Made by a program: the position numbers and the translations under genes. Below the pieces are notes generated by a model, which was not told where the DNA came from, did no database searches, and worked only from the letters and a program-made list of their open reading frames with translations. 64,000 nucleotides of DNA. Source: JAFDZO01 sp044226845 (GTDB taxonomy: Bacteria > Bacteroidota > Ignavibacteria > Tepidaquicellales > Tepidaquicellaceae). Of the stretch, positions 23,366-31,792 are shown piece by piece; the first letter of the stretch is position 1; each line of letters opens with the position of its first letter. The stretch covers positions 1 through 64,000 of the forward strand of contig JBGAGG010000010.1 of NCBI GenBank assembly GCA_044226845.1, given 5' to 3'.

Positions 23366-24136
23366 TTATTCTCCCAAAGCTTTTATAATAATATCAGCAG
23401 TTTCAGTTCCGCTGAAATTTTGCTGGCCCGTAACTAAGTTACCGTCTCTTATTGCAAATCCTTTCCACAATCCCGCCTGAATAAAATTTGCGCCAAGTTT
23501 ATTCAGTTCATCTTCTATTCTCCAAGGCATCACATGTTTTTCTCTCGGAAGTAGTCCCATTCCCCAAACCGCTTCATCGGCAAAGTCTTCTTCTATATTT
23601 GCAAAACCCGTTACAGTTTTACCTTTTACGAGATATTCACCGTTAGAAAGTTTTGCATATCTTAAAATTGCCGTGCCATGGCAAAGAGCTGCAGCAATTT
23701 TTCCCGATTCGTAAAACTCTACAAATTTCTTCTGAAGATTTTCTGCTTTATCATAGGAGAACATTGGCGCTTGACCACCGGCTACAACAATTGCATCGAA
23801 GATGTTTACATCAATTTCGTCTACACTTTTAGTATTATTAACAAGATTCATTAAGTCTGCATCTGCTATAAATCCCCTGCTGATTAAATCTTCTTTCTGC
23901 CATTGTGTAACATCATCGGGATTACTCATTGCATCAGCTTCACATTTTCCCCCAAGAGAACTAAAGATTTCAACTTCATAGCCCGCTTCTGAAAATTTAT
24001 AATAAGGATGCGTTAACTCACTCCACCAGAATCCAACAGGCCACAGCGTTGTAGTGGAAACTGCCGGATTAGCAATTACAATTGCAACTCTTTTAGGCTT
24101 TGAAGAGTTAACCTGATTTAGATTTTTATGGCTCAT
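23366..24136 (-). CDS. DJ-1/PfpI-family protein (Hsp31/GATase1-like)
   Basis: The protein has the DJ-1/PfpI fold with the nucleophile elbow ALCHGTAIL (Cys at about residue 152), the preceding FDAIVVAGGQAP and an N-terminal VAIVIANPAVSTTTLWPVGFWWSELTHPYY typical of Hsp31-like members. These proteins are glyoxalase III-like or chaperone-like and protect against carbonyl or electrophile stress. It is divergent from an HxlR-family regulator with a perfect palindrome between them, a common arrangement in which the regulator senses an electrophile and controls the DJ-1-like gene. Confidence 0.88.
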   Translation of the reverse strand: MSHKNLNQVNSSKPKRVAIVIANPAVSTTTLWPVGFWWSELTHPYYKFSEAGYEVEIFSSLGGKCEADAMSNPDDVTQWQKEDLISRGFIADADLMNLVNNTKSVDEIDVNIFDAIVVAGGQAPMFSYDKAENLQKKFVEFYESGKIAAALCHGTAILRYAKLSNGEYLVKGKTVTGFANIEEDFADEAVWGMGLLPREKHVMPWRIEDELNKLGANFIQAGLWKGFAIRDGNLVTGQQNFSGTETADIIIKALGE

Positions 24137-24222
24137 TGTATAGTAATTTTAATTATGACTTTTTATCAATACAAAATTACAATAGTTTTACTCACTCAAC
24201 AATAAGCTTACAAAAATGTTCT

Positions 24223-24244
24223 ATACATACTTATAAGTATGTAT
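24223..24244. promoter_or_regulatory. 22-bp perfect palindrome, likely HxlR operator
   Basis: The arm ATACATACTTA is followed directly by its inverted complement. It lies 18 bases before the HxlR ATG and 86 bases before the DJ-1 gene start. HxlR-family operators often contain TACTT/AAGTA arms, which fits autoregulation and control of the divergent gene. Confidence 0.8.
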
Positions 24245-24262
24245 CAATAAATATTCAAATTT

Positions 24263-24607
24263 ATGCCTGAATTCATTTACAAAAGCAAAGTTTACTATAA
24301 TCCCGTTGAATTTGTAACCGATAGAATCGGAGGAGCATGGAAGATGCCCATACTATGGAGATTGAGAGATAAGATAATGCGATATAACGAACTTAAAAAA
24401 GATATTCCGCACATAACAGAGAAAATGCTCACCACAAAATTGAAAGCTCTGGTAGAAGATGGTTTTATAGAAAAGAAAATATATGCTTCTGTTCCTCCGA
24501 AAGTAGAGTACAAACTTACAAAAAGAGGAAAAGAAGCAATTGAAGTTATTGAATACATGCGCAAGTACGGACTAAAGCTTATGAAGGAGTTCGGAGTGAA
24601 TAACTGA
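24263..24607 (+). CDS. HxlR-family transcriptional regulator
   Basis: The 114-residue winged-helix protein carries the family pattern PVEFVTDRIGGAWKMPILWRL, then RYNELKKDIPHITEKMLTTKLKALVEDGFI and the wing PPKVEYKLTKRGKEA. It lacks the common Cys near the N-terminus used for redox sensing by YodB/HypR, so its signal is unclear. The divergent DJ-1/PfpI gene and the perfect palindrome in between make local control likely. Confidence 0.92.
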   Translation: MPEFIYKSKVYYNPVEFVTDRIGGAWKMPILWRLRDKIMRYNELKKDIPHITEKMLTTKLKALVEDGFIEKKIYASVPPKVEYKLTKRGKEAIEVIEYMRKYGLKLMKEFGVNN

Positions 24608-24622
24608 TTATTTTGTAAAGTA

Positions 24623-25030
24623 TTATTTCAATTTAGGTCTGTAACTACTTACTGCCTCAATATAAACTCCCTGATATATTATGCTCATTTCTGAACCGGG
24701 AATAAGGTGTCTAATATTTGATTGCTCAGATATATATGATGTGTCCTTTTTATAAATATGAATTTTATCTAGTTCGTCGTAGGTATTTGCTGATACATCA
24801 AATACTACTTTATGAATAGCAGTTTGAATAGTTTCTGAGTTAATGTACTCATATTTCAGATTGACTTTTATGCTAACTCCCGGAACATAATCAATATTCT
24901 CAGTTTCAAGATAAACCTTGTATTCAGGATTTGTAACACCTTCAAGATGGAACCATTTAATATTATCAGCTTCCTGAGCATGAAGAATAAAGGAGAAAAA
25001 AGACAAGAGAGCAATAAATATAATTTTCAT
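24623..25030 (-). CDS. Small exported protein of unknown function
   Basis: A signal peptide (IIFIALLSFFSFILHAQ) is followed by about 115 residues of predicted beta-structure (KWFHLEGV, VSIKVNLKYEYINS, HKVVFDVSANTYDEL). No family is recognised, though the pattern of paired strands recalls small surface-adhesin-like domains. The start is taken at ATG 25030, three codons inside the longest reading, since it begins directly with MKIIF. It is convergent with the HxlR gene and divergent from the exported protein at 25110. Confidence 0.65.
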   Translation of the reverse strand: MKIIFIALLSFFSFILHAQEADNIKWFHLEGVTNPEYKVYLETENIDYVPGVSIKVNLKYEYINSETIQTAIHKVVFDVSANTYDELDKIHIYKKDTSYISEQSNIRHLIPGSEMSIIYQGVYIEAVSSYRPKLK

Positions 25031-25109
25031 AGAATACAAAAGATAATTGAAAATCTTAATTATTATTTAGATATAATATTCATATATTAATCATATTAAA
25101 AATTTATTT

Positions 25110-25730
25110 ATGCAAGTATTTAAACTTGTAAGTACTATCACAATATTCATCCTTTTCTTCTGTAATTCATACGCACAGCTTGACACAACAATATGGGAGA
25201 ATACCAAAGTTTACGAGAATAATGAACTAAAAATTGAAGTTCCTGAAAGCTGGTTATTTTTACCTCTCGTAACAAATGAAAAGATTCCTTTTTATTTTCA
25301 GGGAAGAGCAACAGATTATCCTGTTATTGTAAATGGAAATAATGTTTTTGTAACAATACTTGTAACAAAACTGAATGGATATTTTGATGATCTTACTGAT
25401 GTAATTAATGATATTCAGGACGGATACATTACAAATTCCGATAGAGTTTTTCCAGAAGGACCTACTTCTCATGTAGAACCATTTACAATAAAGTCAGGTG
25501 AAGTTGCAGGTCTTGTCAGTACAAGATTTTATCGAAAATCAAAAGGGCTTAATCAAAGCAGATTTGATCTTGCTCTTTATAACGAAAAAACAAAAAACGC
25601 ATACATGTACACTCTTGTTGTTCTTTACGGAGATGAAACATATCAACTTGAAGAAACTTTGAAAATACGTGATTACGCTAAAAGAATTTATAGCAGGTTC
25701 AGCTTCAAAAAAATTACTAGTGAACTTTAG
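25110..25730 (+). CDS. Exported PsbP/DUF1795-like protein
   Basis: After a signal peptide (VSTITIFILFFCNSYAQ) comes a domain with the opening YENNELKIEVPESWLFLPL, which is like the start of PsbP/DUF1795 (LpqN-type) domains (a strand, then PxxW). Strands VTILVTKL, GEVAGLVSTRFYR and YMYTLVVLYG follow, and the end (YAKRIYSRFSF) also fits. These small periplasmic alpha/beta domains have no general function. The gene is single, and convergent with the lipoprotein gene at 25760. Confidence 0.65.
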   Translation: MQVFKLVSTITIFILFFCNSYAQLDTTIWENTKVYENNELKIEVPESWLFLPLVTNEKIPFYFQGRATDYPVIVNGNNVFVTILVTKLNGYFDDLTDVINDIQDGYITNSDRVFPEGPTSHVEPFTIKSGEVAGLVSTRFYRKSKGLNQSRFDLALYNEKTKNAYMYTLVVLYGDETYQLEETLKIRDYAKRIYSRFSFKKITSEL

Positions 25731-25759
25731 CTGACTTAGACGTAATGAGACACACGAAA

Positions 25760-26185
25760 TTACTTTACAAACTGCTTTACTGCATTTGTCTGTGTCTCAG
25801 TTTTATCGAATACCATTTCGTCTTTTGCAGGAGAATAATATTCCTGTATCATTAAATTCTTCATTGTTCCGTTATCGTCATAAGTCAGTAAATAAAGTGA
25901 GCCTGAAATTTTTTCCAAGGAAACTTTGTTTGATTTAGATACCATAGGATAAATTACTTCTTCAAGATAAATTTCAAGATCTTCATTTTCGTCTCCTGCA
26001 ATATCCTGCACTAAAGTCGAGCTGAATATTTCTTCCTTTGTCATATTCTCCCCGCTTAAATCATTTGCATTGGGAGAATTTTGTGTTGTATTCGTATTAG
26101 AGTTTGATTCTGTTTTTGGCTTGTCTTCTTTTGAGCAAGATGTTAAAATCAGTGATAAAAGTAAAACCGGAATTAGTTTAAGCAT
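25760..26185 (-). CDS. Small acidic lipoprotein
   Basis: The lipobox LILTSC directs lipidation at about residue 17. An Asn/Ser/Thr-rich linker (NSNTNTTQNSPN) leads to an acidic domain of about 90 residues with KEEIFSSTLVQDIAGDENED and SGSLYLLTYDDNGTM. No family is recognised. The linker suggests the domain is held away from the membrane. It is upstream of, and on the same strand as, nothing obviously related, so the role is unknown. Confidence 0.65.
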   Translation of the reverse strand: MLKLIPVLLLSLILTSCSKEDKPKTESNSNTNTTQNSPNANDLSGENMTKEEIFSSTLVQDIAGDENEDLEIYLEEVIYPMVSKSNKVSLEKISGSLYLLTYDDNGTMKNLMIQEYYSPAKDEMVFDKTETQTNAVKQFVK

Positions 26186-26214
26186 AAATATTATTTAAGA
26201 ATTTTTTTTAAGAT

Positions 26215-26661
26215 TTACTTATATAATTTGGGGTAGTATTGCAATCCCTTATCAAGATTATTCAACTGCTTTACAAAAATTACCTCTGCCTGCTTTTGAA
26301 TATTATGTAAAATTCCTGTTTGCTTCCAACCATTCCTTTCAAAAAAACCAAGCATAATTTCATTATCATCTTCAGTGGAAGAGAAAATTAATTCATCTCC
26401 TTCAGAAGTATAAAGTTTCTCAACTTCCTGATAAAGTGCTTTTGCTACTCCGTTATTTCTGAAGCATTCCTTAACGCAAACAAATTGTACAAAAGCTCTC
26501 GCATAAAAACTTCTGTTATGTGTCATGTAACCTGCAACCTGATTATCAATAATCGCAACAAGAATTTCACCCCGTGCGATTTCTTCTTTTCTATCACGGC
26601 CAAAAACATCAAATTCATAGATGGCAGGAAAATCGTCTAATGTGGCATTTCTTATTATCAT
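26215..26661 (-). CDS. GNAT-family N-acetyltransferase
   Basis: The start at ATG 26661 (MIIRNATLDDFPAIYEFD) matches the usual first strand and helix of GNAT proteins; the longer reading adds seven atypical residues. The acetyl-CoA-binding segment is FVQFVCVKECFRNNGVAKALYQEVE (motif A, with R-x-N-G-V-A), followed by LIFSSTEDDNEIMLGFFERNGW (motif B). The substrate is unknown. It has the standard size of about 150 residues and stands between a lipoprotein and an amino-acid-condensing enzyme. Confidence 0.88.
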   Translation of the reverse strand: MIIRNATLDDFPAIYEFDVFGRDRKEEIARGEILVAIIDNQVAGYMTHNRSFYARAFVQFVCVKECFRNNGVAKALYQEVEKLYTSEGDELIFSSTEDDNEIMLGFFERNGWKQTGILHNIQKQAEVIFVKQLNNLDKGLQYYPKLYK

Positions 26662-26670
26662 AATGGTTAC

Positions 26671-26704
26671 AAAAAATGCCAATACAAATTACTGCATTGG
26701 CATT
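26671..26704 (-). terminator. Intrinsic terminator of the oxoamine synthase gene
   Basis: On the minus strand AATGCCAAT (26704-26696) pairs with ATTGGCATT (26683-26675) and is followed by a T-run. It lies between the stop at 26736 and the GNAT start. Confidence 0.82.
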
Positions 26705-26735
26705 ATATATATTTAAAATGAACGAATAGTTTAGA

Positions 26736-27929
26736 CTACTTTATTACACCTAATTCTTTTCCGATATCACCAAATATCTCAAGTATTCTGTTCAGATGTT
26801 CTTCTTTATGAGAAGCCATAAATGAAGTTCTGAGCATTGCCATACCTACCGGAACTCCCGGTGATATGAATGCATTAACGAATACACCGGCATCAAATAA
26901 TTTTCTCCAGAACATAAATGTTATATCATCCTGTCCTAATACGACCGGTACAATAGCTGTTTCGCTTTCGATAACATTGAAGCCCATCGCTTTAAATCCG
27001 TTTCTCATCTTAGCTGCATTTGCAATAAGGTTATCAATTCTTTCCGGCTCCGCAATTAAAATATCCAAAGCTGCGCTTGCCGCTGCAACTGCTGCTGGAG
27101 TAGGTGAAGCTGAGAAAATCAACGCAGGTGAGTGATGCTTAATATAATTTATAACGGCTCTTTCCCCTGCTACAAATCCGCCGAGCGATGCAAATGTTTT
27201 AGAGAATGTTCCCATAATCATATCAACCTGGTCATCTAAACCAAACTTAGAAGCTGTACCTCTTCCGCCTTTACCGATTACACCTGTTGAATGAGCATCA
27301 TCTACTAAAATTCTTGCGTTATATTTTTTACAAAGCTCTACAAGTTTTGGAAGGTCAACTATTTCTCCAGTAGTAGAAAACACACCATCAGTTGTAACAA
27401 GCTTAGCAGCATCAATTGGGATTCTTGACAGCACTTTTTCAAGGTCTGCCATATCGTTATGCTGATATCGTTTGAACTCAGCAAAGCCGCCTTTTGCCAT
27501 CATATTAGCTGCAACTATACATGCATGGTCATCTTTATCTGCAATTGTATAATCACCTTTTGATACAAGCGTCGGGATAATACCCTGTGCTGTCTGATAT
27601 CCTGTCGAGAAAAGCAAGCAGTCTTCTTTACCAAAGAACTCAGCGAATTTCTTCTCAAGGTTTATGTGTAAGTCTAATGTTCCTGTTAAATATCGTGAGC
27701 CTGAGCAGCCAGTTCCGTATTTTCTGATTGCTTCTAAAGCTGCTTCTTTAACTTTGGGGTGGGCGGTAAGTCCAAGATAATTATTGGAGCCTGCCATGAT
27801 GATTTTACGTCCTTCTATCTGTACAACGGGTCCTTCATTTTCTTCGATAGCGCGGAAATAAGGGTACATTCCGCTTGCTTTTACTTCGTCTGCTCGTGTA
27901 AAATTATAACATTTTTGAAATAAATCCAT
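26736..27929 (-). CDS. Alpha-oxoamine synthase, serine palmitoyltransferase-like
   Basis: This PLP enzyme condenses an amino acid with an acyl-CoA and releases CO2. Family motifs are GSNNYLGLT, GTGCSGSRYLTGTLDLHINLE, ILVDDAHSTGVIGKGGRG and the PLP-Lys segment GTFSKTFASLGG. The N-terminus (MYPYFRAIEENEGPVV) and the YQHNDMADLEKVL segment resemble Bacteroides serine palmitoyltransferase more than BioF or Kbl. The reaction would then be serine plus palmitoyl-CoA to 3-ketosphinganine, the first sphingolipid step. BioF or Kbl activity cannot be ruled out without a phylogeny. The divergent neighbour at 28043 is an extended SDR. Confidence 0.85.
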   Translation of the reverse strand: MDLFQKCYNFTRADEVKASGMYPYFRAIEENEGPVVQIEGRKIIMAGSNNYLGLTAHPKVKEAALEAIRKYGTGCSGSRYLTGTLDLHINLEKKFAEFFGKEDCLLFSTGYQTAQGIIPTLVSKGDYTIADKDDHACIVAANMMAKGGFAEFKRYQHNDMADLEKVLSRIPIDAAKLVTTDGVFSTTGEIVDLPKLVELCKKYNARILVDDAHSTGVIGKGGRGTASKFGLDDQVDMIMGTFSKTFASLGGFVAGERAVINYIKHHSPALIFSASPTPAAVAAASAALDILIAEPERIDNLIANAAKMRNGFKAMGFNVIESETAIVPVVLGQDDITFMFWRKLFDAGVFVNAFISPGVPVGMAMLRTSFMASHKEEHLNRILEIFGDIGKELGVIK

Positions 27930-28042
27930 TGAATTCTGTTGTTTTTTACGTTTTAGGGTAAATATTTTAAAATAGAAAATACTAATTATTCTGTATAACT
28001 TCTATGTTAAAATTTAATAGGAAATTAACCAATATAATATAC

Positions 28043-29026
28043 TTGAAAGCATTTATAACAGGCGCTACAGGATTTGTCGGCAGCCACTTAGTCGATAAAC
28101 TCTTAGCAAAAGGATACGAAGTTTACTGCCTAAAACGCTCAACCTCTTCCACAAAATGGCTAGATGGCAAAGATATCAAATACGTCGATGGCGACCTTTT
28201 CTCCAATGAAGTCCTCGAAAAAACCATAGCTGAAATGGACTACGTCTATCACGTAGCAGGAGTTGTGAAATCCAAGGATAAAGCAGGATTTATAAAAGGC
28301 AACCAGTTGGCTACCCGTAACCTTATTGAAATCACTTACAAAGTTAATCCAAATATAAAGAAGTTTGTACACGTCTCTTCGCTGGCAGCAGTGGGACCGA
28401 ACTTAGACGAAAAGCCAATTACCGAAGAAACGCCTTATCACCCTATTACAACTTACGGCGTTACAAAACGCGATGCCGAGCTTGAAGTGATGAAGTACAA
28501 AGATAAAATGAACGTTACCATCGTCCGCCCGCCTGCTGTTTTTGGACCGCGCGATACAGAGGTATTCGTTTACTTTCAGACCTTCGCAAAAGGACTTAAT
28601 AGCGTCATCGGCCTTAAAGAAAAATATCTTACTTTAGTCTACGTTGAAGATCTTGCAGATGCAATCGTACTCGCAGGAGAAAAAGACGAAGCCAAAGGCC
28701 AGAAGTACTTCGCAGGATTTCAGGAAGCATACAACTGGAAACAAATCGGTGAAATCACCGGAAAGCTTCTCGGCAAGAAAGCATTCAAGCTAGCACTTCC
28801 TCATTTTATAGTATATACAGTCGGAGCGTTTGCTCAGTTCTTTGCAGGATTTTCAAGCAAGCCGGCAACTCTGAATCTTGAAAAGTGCAGAGATATCACT
28901 CAGGTTCGCTGGGTATGCTCAACTGATAAAATCCGTAAGGAACTGGGATTCAAAGACAAGTACACCCTCGAATCCTCCTTCAAAAAGACTATTGACTGGT
29001 ATAAAGAACAAGGATGGATCAAATAA
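28043..29026 (+). CDS. Extended SDR / NAD(P)-dependent epimerase family protein
   Basis: The Rossmann motif ITGATGFVGSHLVDKLLAKG opens the protein, and the catalytic pair is in TTYGVTKRDAE (Tyr-x3-Lys), with a Ser in VHVSSLAAVG. The C-terminal substrate domain is of the epimerase/dihydroflavonol-reductase type. The start is put at TTG 28043 (LKAFITGATG), since the family begins directly at the first strand; ATG 28004 would add 13 residues. It is divergent from the serine-palmitoyltransferase-like gene. A comparable SDR (CerR) acts in Caulobacter ceramide synthesis, so a sphingolipid role is possible. Codons such as TAC, GAC and CGC are used more here than in its neighbours. Confidence 0.85.
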   Translation: MKAFITGATGFVGSHLVDKLLAKGYEVYCLKRSTSSTKWLDGKDIKYVDGDLFSNEVLEKTIAEMDYVYHVAGVVKSKDKAGFIKGNQLATRNLIEITYKVNPNIKKFVHVSSLAAVGPNLDEKPITEETPYHPITTYGVTKRDAELEVMKYKDKMNVTIVRPPAVFGPRDTEVFVYFQTFAKGLNSVIGLKEKYLTLVYVEDLADAIVLAGEKDEAKGQKYFAGFQEAYNWKQIGEITGKLLGKKAFKLALPHFIVYTVGAFAQFFAGFSSKPATLNLEKCRDITQVRWVCSTDKIRKELGFKDKYTLESSFKKTIDWYKEQGWIK

Positions 29027-29113
29027 TTGGTCGTTTATGGTTATTCGTTATTCGTTATCTGATAACTACCATTAAAAGCTATATATTATAACTCTTAACA
29101 TTACTCAAATTCT

Positions 29114-30763
29114 GTGATTAAAACATACTTACAATCGATACTAAATAACTCGCTTAAGAAGCTTGGAGTTGCTGAGCAGAACGTTCAACTTGATACTCCA
29201 AAAGACGAAAAGCATGGTGACATTACGACTAATATTGCCCTGCCGCTTGCAAAGGAGCTAAAGCAAAAGCCTCGTGATATTGCCCAGAACATCGTCGATA
29301 ACCTTGAATACAACCATGATATCATATCTAAAATTGAGCTTGCCGGACCCGGATTTATCAACTTCTTTATAGCTGATAGCTACTATGTTTCGGAGCTCCT
29401 TAATATATTAACTGCTGCCGATAAGTACGGCAAATCAGATGAATTTATAGGTAAAACAGCCAATCTTGAATGGGTTTCTGCAAATCCTACAGGACCGCTT
29501 CATCTCGGTCACGGACGCCAGGTCTGCCTTGGAAAAGCCATTGCAAATCTGCTGGAAGCCGTCGGTTACGATGTTACCCGCGAGTACTATTACAACGATG
29601 CCGGAAACCAGATGGAGAACCTCGGAAAGTCAGTTTATGCGCGTTATATGCAGATTATTGACCCAAACTACCCTTTTCCTGAAGACGGCTATGTCGGCGA
29701 TTATATTAAGCAGATCGCTCAGCTCATTTATGATGAACGCAAGGACTCATTAAAGAACTCAACTGACCTTGCTTTCTTTAGAAAAGCGGGCGAAAACTAC
29801 AACTTTAAGGGCATTCGTCAGACTTTAAACAAGCTCGGAATACATCACGATGTCTTTGCAAATGAGTCACAGCTTTATACAGACGGACTGATTGAACAGG
29901 TCATTGATGAATTCAGTCGCAGAGGTATGGCATATGAGAAAGACGGCGCTTTATGGCTGAAAATGGACGAAAAAGCAGGTTTTGATAAGGATAAAGTGAT
30001 TCGTAAAAGCACGGGCGAACCGACTTACCGCCTGCCCGATATGGCTTACCATGTTCAGAAAATCCAGCGCGGTTATGACCTGATAATCGATATCTTCGGC
30101 TCAGACCACGGCGATACATATAAAGAGGTGCTTTTCGGAGTCAAGTCGCTTGGCTACGATACCTCCAAAATAAAGGTCATTATTCACCAGATGGTGACCT
30201 TCAAAGAGGGCACGGAAAGTGTAAAAATGAGCAAGAGAAGTGATAAATCGTACCCTCTTGACGGACTTATTGAAGAGGTCGGTGCTGATGCTGTGCAGTT
30301 CTTCTTTGTTATGCGCGGAGCCAATACGCACCTTGATTTCGATATCGAGCTTGCCAAGGAGCACTCCGATAAGAACCCGGTTTACTACCTTCAATACGCT
30401 CATGCGCGGATTTGCGGCATCCTTCGCAATGCCGAGGACAACTTCCCGGGCTTTGATTTTAAGTCAGAGGCGGAGTTCAATACTGATCTGATTAAGTCAG
30501 AGGAAGAGCTGGGATTGCTTAAAATACTGGCTAAATTCCCTGAAGAAGTTACTTCAAGTGCAGCTTCATATGAACCGCATAAGATTATTACATATCTGAA
30601 TGTTGTAGCTGAACGCTTTCATAAATTTTATCATAATAATCGTGTTCTTGATGCAGAGAACCGAGAACTTTCAATTGCCCGGCTGAAAATCTGTCTTGCA
30701 GCTAAGCAGATACTTAAGAACGGATTTGATATCATCGGCATCAATGCTCCGGAGAGGATGTGA
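29114..30763 (+). CDS. argS: Arginine-tRNA ligase
   Basis: This class I aminoacyl-tRNA synthetase charges tRNA-Arg. The N-terminal ArgRS additional domain (PKDEKHGDITTNIALPLAKEL) is followed by the HIGH-type motif NPTGPLHLGHGRQ and the KMSK-type motif VKMSKRSDKSYPLDGL. The C-terminal DALR anticodon-binding domain contains YAHARICGIL and FHKFYHNNRVL. At 549 residues it is of normal size. The start is GTG 29114. Like the SDR gene upstream it is richer in G/C-ending codons than most of the window. Confidence 0.97.
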   Translation: MIKTYLQSILNNSLKKLGVAEQNVQLDTPKDEKHGDITTNIALPLAKELKQKPRDIAQNIVDNLEYNHDIISKIELAGPGFINFFIADSYYVSELLNILTAADKYGKSDEFIGKTANLEWVSANPTGPLHLGHGRQVCLGKAIANLLEAVGYDVTREYYYNDAGNQMENLGKSVYARYMQIIDPNYPFPEDGYVGDYIKQIAQLIYDERKDSLKNSTDLAFFRKAGENYNFKGIRQTLNKLGIHHDVFANESQLYTDGLIEQVIDEFSRRGMAYEKDGALWLKMDEKAGFDKDKVIRKSTGEPTYRLPDMAYHVQKIQRGYDLIIDIFGSDHGDTYKEVLFGVKSLGYDTSKIKVIIHQMVTFKEGTESVKMSKRSDKSYPLDGLIEEVGADAVQFFFVMRGANTHLDFDIELAKEHSDKNPVYYLQYAHARICGILRNAEDNFPGFDFKSEAEFNTDLIKSEEELGLLKILAKFPEEVTSSAASYEPHKIITYLNVVAERFHKFYHNNRVLDAENRELSIARLKICLAAKQILKNGFDIIGINAPERM

Positions 30764-30801
30764 TTTCAGTTATGAGTTATGAATTATGAATTCATTCCCC
30801 T

Positions 30802-30827
30802 CGTTCCTACGCTCCAGCGTAGGAACG
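30802..30827. repeat. REP-like hairpin, CGTTCCTACGC-TCCA stem-loop
   Basis: An 11-bp perfect stem (CGTTCCTACGC with its complement) closes a four-base TCCA loop. The stem length and loop are the same kind as in the REP hairpins at 32989-33014 (loop TCCT) and 33594-33619, though the stem sequence differs. It follows argS and lacks a T-run typical of a terminator. Confidence 0.7.
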
Positions 30828-30836
30828 ATTTTATTT

Positions 30837-30952
30837 TTGGTCGGATTTTCATTTCAATTACGAATTCAAAATTTCGAATTACGAGCAAAAACTAACTTTT
30901 TAACCTTCTCCCTATTTAAAAATTGAAATAAGTCGGATTTTGGTCGGGTTTC
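30837..30952 (+). repeat. AGTCGG/GGTCGGG repeat region
   Basis: GGTCGGATTTT at 30838 and AAGTCGGATTTTGGTCGGGT at 30930 enclose AATTACGAATT-type units. The last repeat ends eight bases from the stop of the 30960-31211 gene. Near-identical motifs recur at 31430, 31914 and 32227. Confidence 0.65.
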
Positions 30953-30959
30953 TATCCAC

Positions 30960-31211
30960 TTACATATAGAATTTCCGGATAAAATAAATAACGGCAAGCA
31001 GACCAATAATACCTGAAATTAAATCTCCCCACTTAATGAACTTTGCAAAAGGCATCTCGCTCCTGCTCTTAAGCAGATTATCGCGATTTTTCATCCTGTA
31101 AGAAAGGAGTAATGAATATCTTACAACGTAATAAATTACAACCAGGAATACGAGTGCAGGAATAAAGAGGTTTACTATGGCTAAAATTACAGCCGGGGTT
31201 AATGCTGTCAT
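30960..31211 (-). CDS. Small two-span membrane protein
   Basis: The 83-residue protein has two membrane spans (about residues 8-35 and 61-80) linked by a basic loop (SYRMKNRDNLLKSRSEMPFAKFIKWG), so both termini face the outside and the loop the cytoplasm. No known family is recognised. It is the first of three small membrane-protein genes on the minus strand whose borders are filled with AGTCGG-type repeats. Function is unknown. Confidence 0.6.
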   Translation of the reverse strand: MTALTPAVILAIVNLFIPALVFLVVIYYVVRYSLLLSYRMKNRDNLLKSRSEMPFAKFIKWGDLISGIIGLLAVIYFIRKFYM

Positions 31212-31315
31212 TTTTTATTTGTTTAGTTAGAATATACTTTTAATTTTGATGAATTTTTGACGGGTTTTTATAACTCCGTTGTTGTTTTTTCAATATCACT
31301 AAAAAAAATTTTCAA

Positions 31316-31443
31316 AAAGTCGGAAAAAAGTCGGATTCTTAAACACTGATTATTCTGATTTCACTGATAGTCGCAAAAAAGTCACATTTTATTTATCTGT
31401 TCTTTGTTAATTAACAATTGTTAATTATAAAAAGTCGGATTTT
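31316..31443 (+). repeat. Imperfect 125-base direct repeat, copy A
   Basis: The unit reads in order: GTCGGAAAAAAGTCGGATTC, TTAAACACTGAT, GATAGTCGCAAAAAAGTCAC, a TTAATT-rich spacer and AAAAAGTCGGATTTT. Copy B with the same order lies at 31793-31935. The two direct copies flank the 87-codon gene at 31443-31706. Confidence 0.75.
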
Positions 31444-31706
31444 CAATTTTGAATTACGAATAATAAAAACAGAATAAGCAATATTACAATTGCTATACAA
31501 ACTTTTTTTCCTAAATTCCATTTCGGAACTCCATCAGATTCATTTTCTCCGTATGGTACTTTCTCACCGTAGAGCTGCTCATACCACAAATGCCTTTTAC
31601 TTCGCTCACTTCTTGCGCTGTAATTTAGAAAAGCAAAGAACCAGTCTATACGGTTCTCATGCCTCTTTTTTTTCTTTTCTTCCTCTGTTTTTTCTTTTTC
31701 AATCAA
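31443..31706 (-). CDS. Small charged protein with C-terminal membrane anchor
   Basis: The 87-residue protein starts with an extremely charged stretch (KEKTEEEKKKKRHENR), continues with aromatic-rich DWFFAFLNYSARSERSKRHLWYEQLYG and ends in one hydrophobic span (VCIAIVILLILFLLFV) only three residues from the C-terminus. This is the layout of a tail-anchored protein with a cytoplasmic domain. The last codons (VIQN) are encoded by an AATTCAAAATT-like intergenic repeat, and the stop abuts an AGTCGG repeat. It is flanked by two direct copies of a repeat of about 125 bases. No family is recognised. Confidence 0.6.
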   Translation of the reverse strand: MIEKEKTEEEKKKKRHENRIDWFFAFLNYSARSERSKRHLWYEQLYGEKVPYGENESDGVPKWNLGKKVCIAIVILLILFLLFVIQN

Positions 31707-31792
31707 TTTTTAATTGCTTTATTTTGCCTTCCCTTTAGTGTTGTTTACCTATGTAATCAGATTAAAATTAATTTTAAATTTATCTTTAAAAA

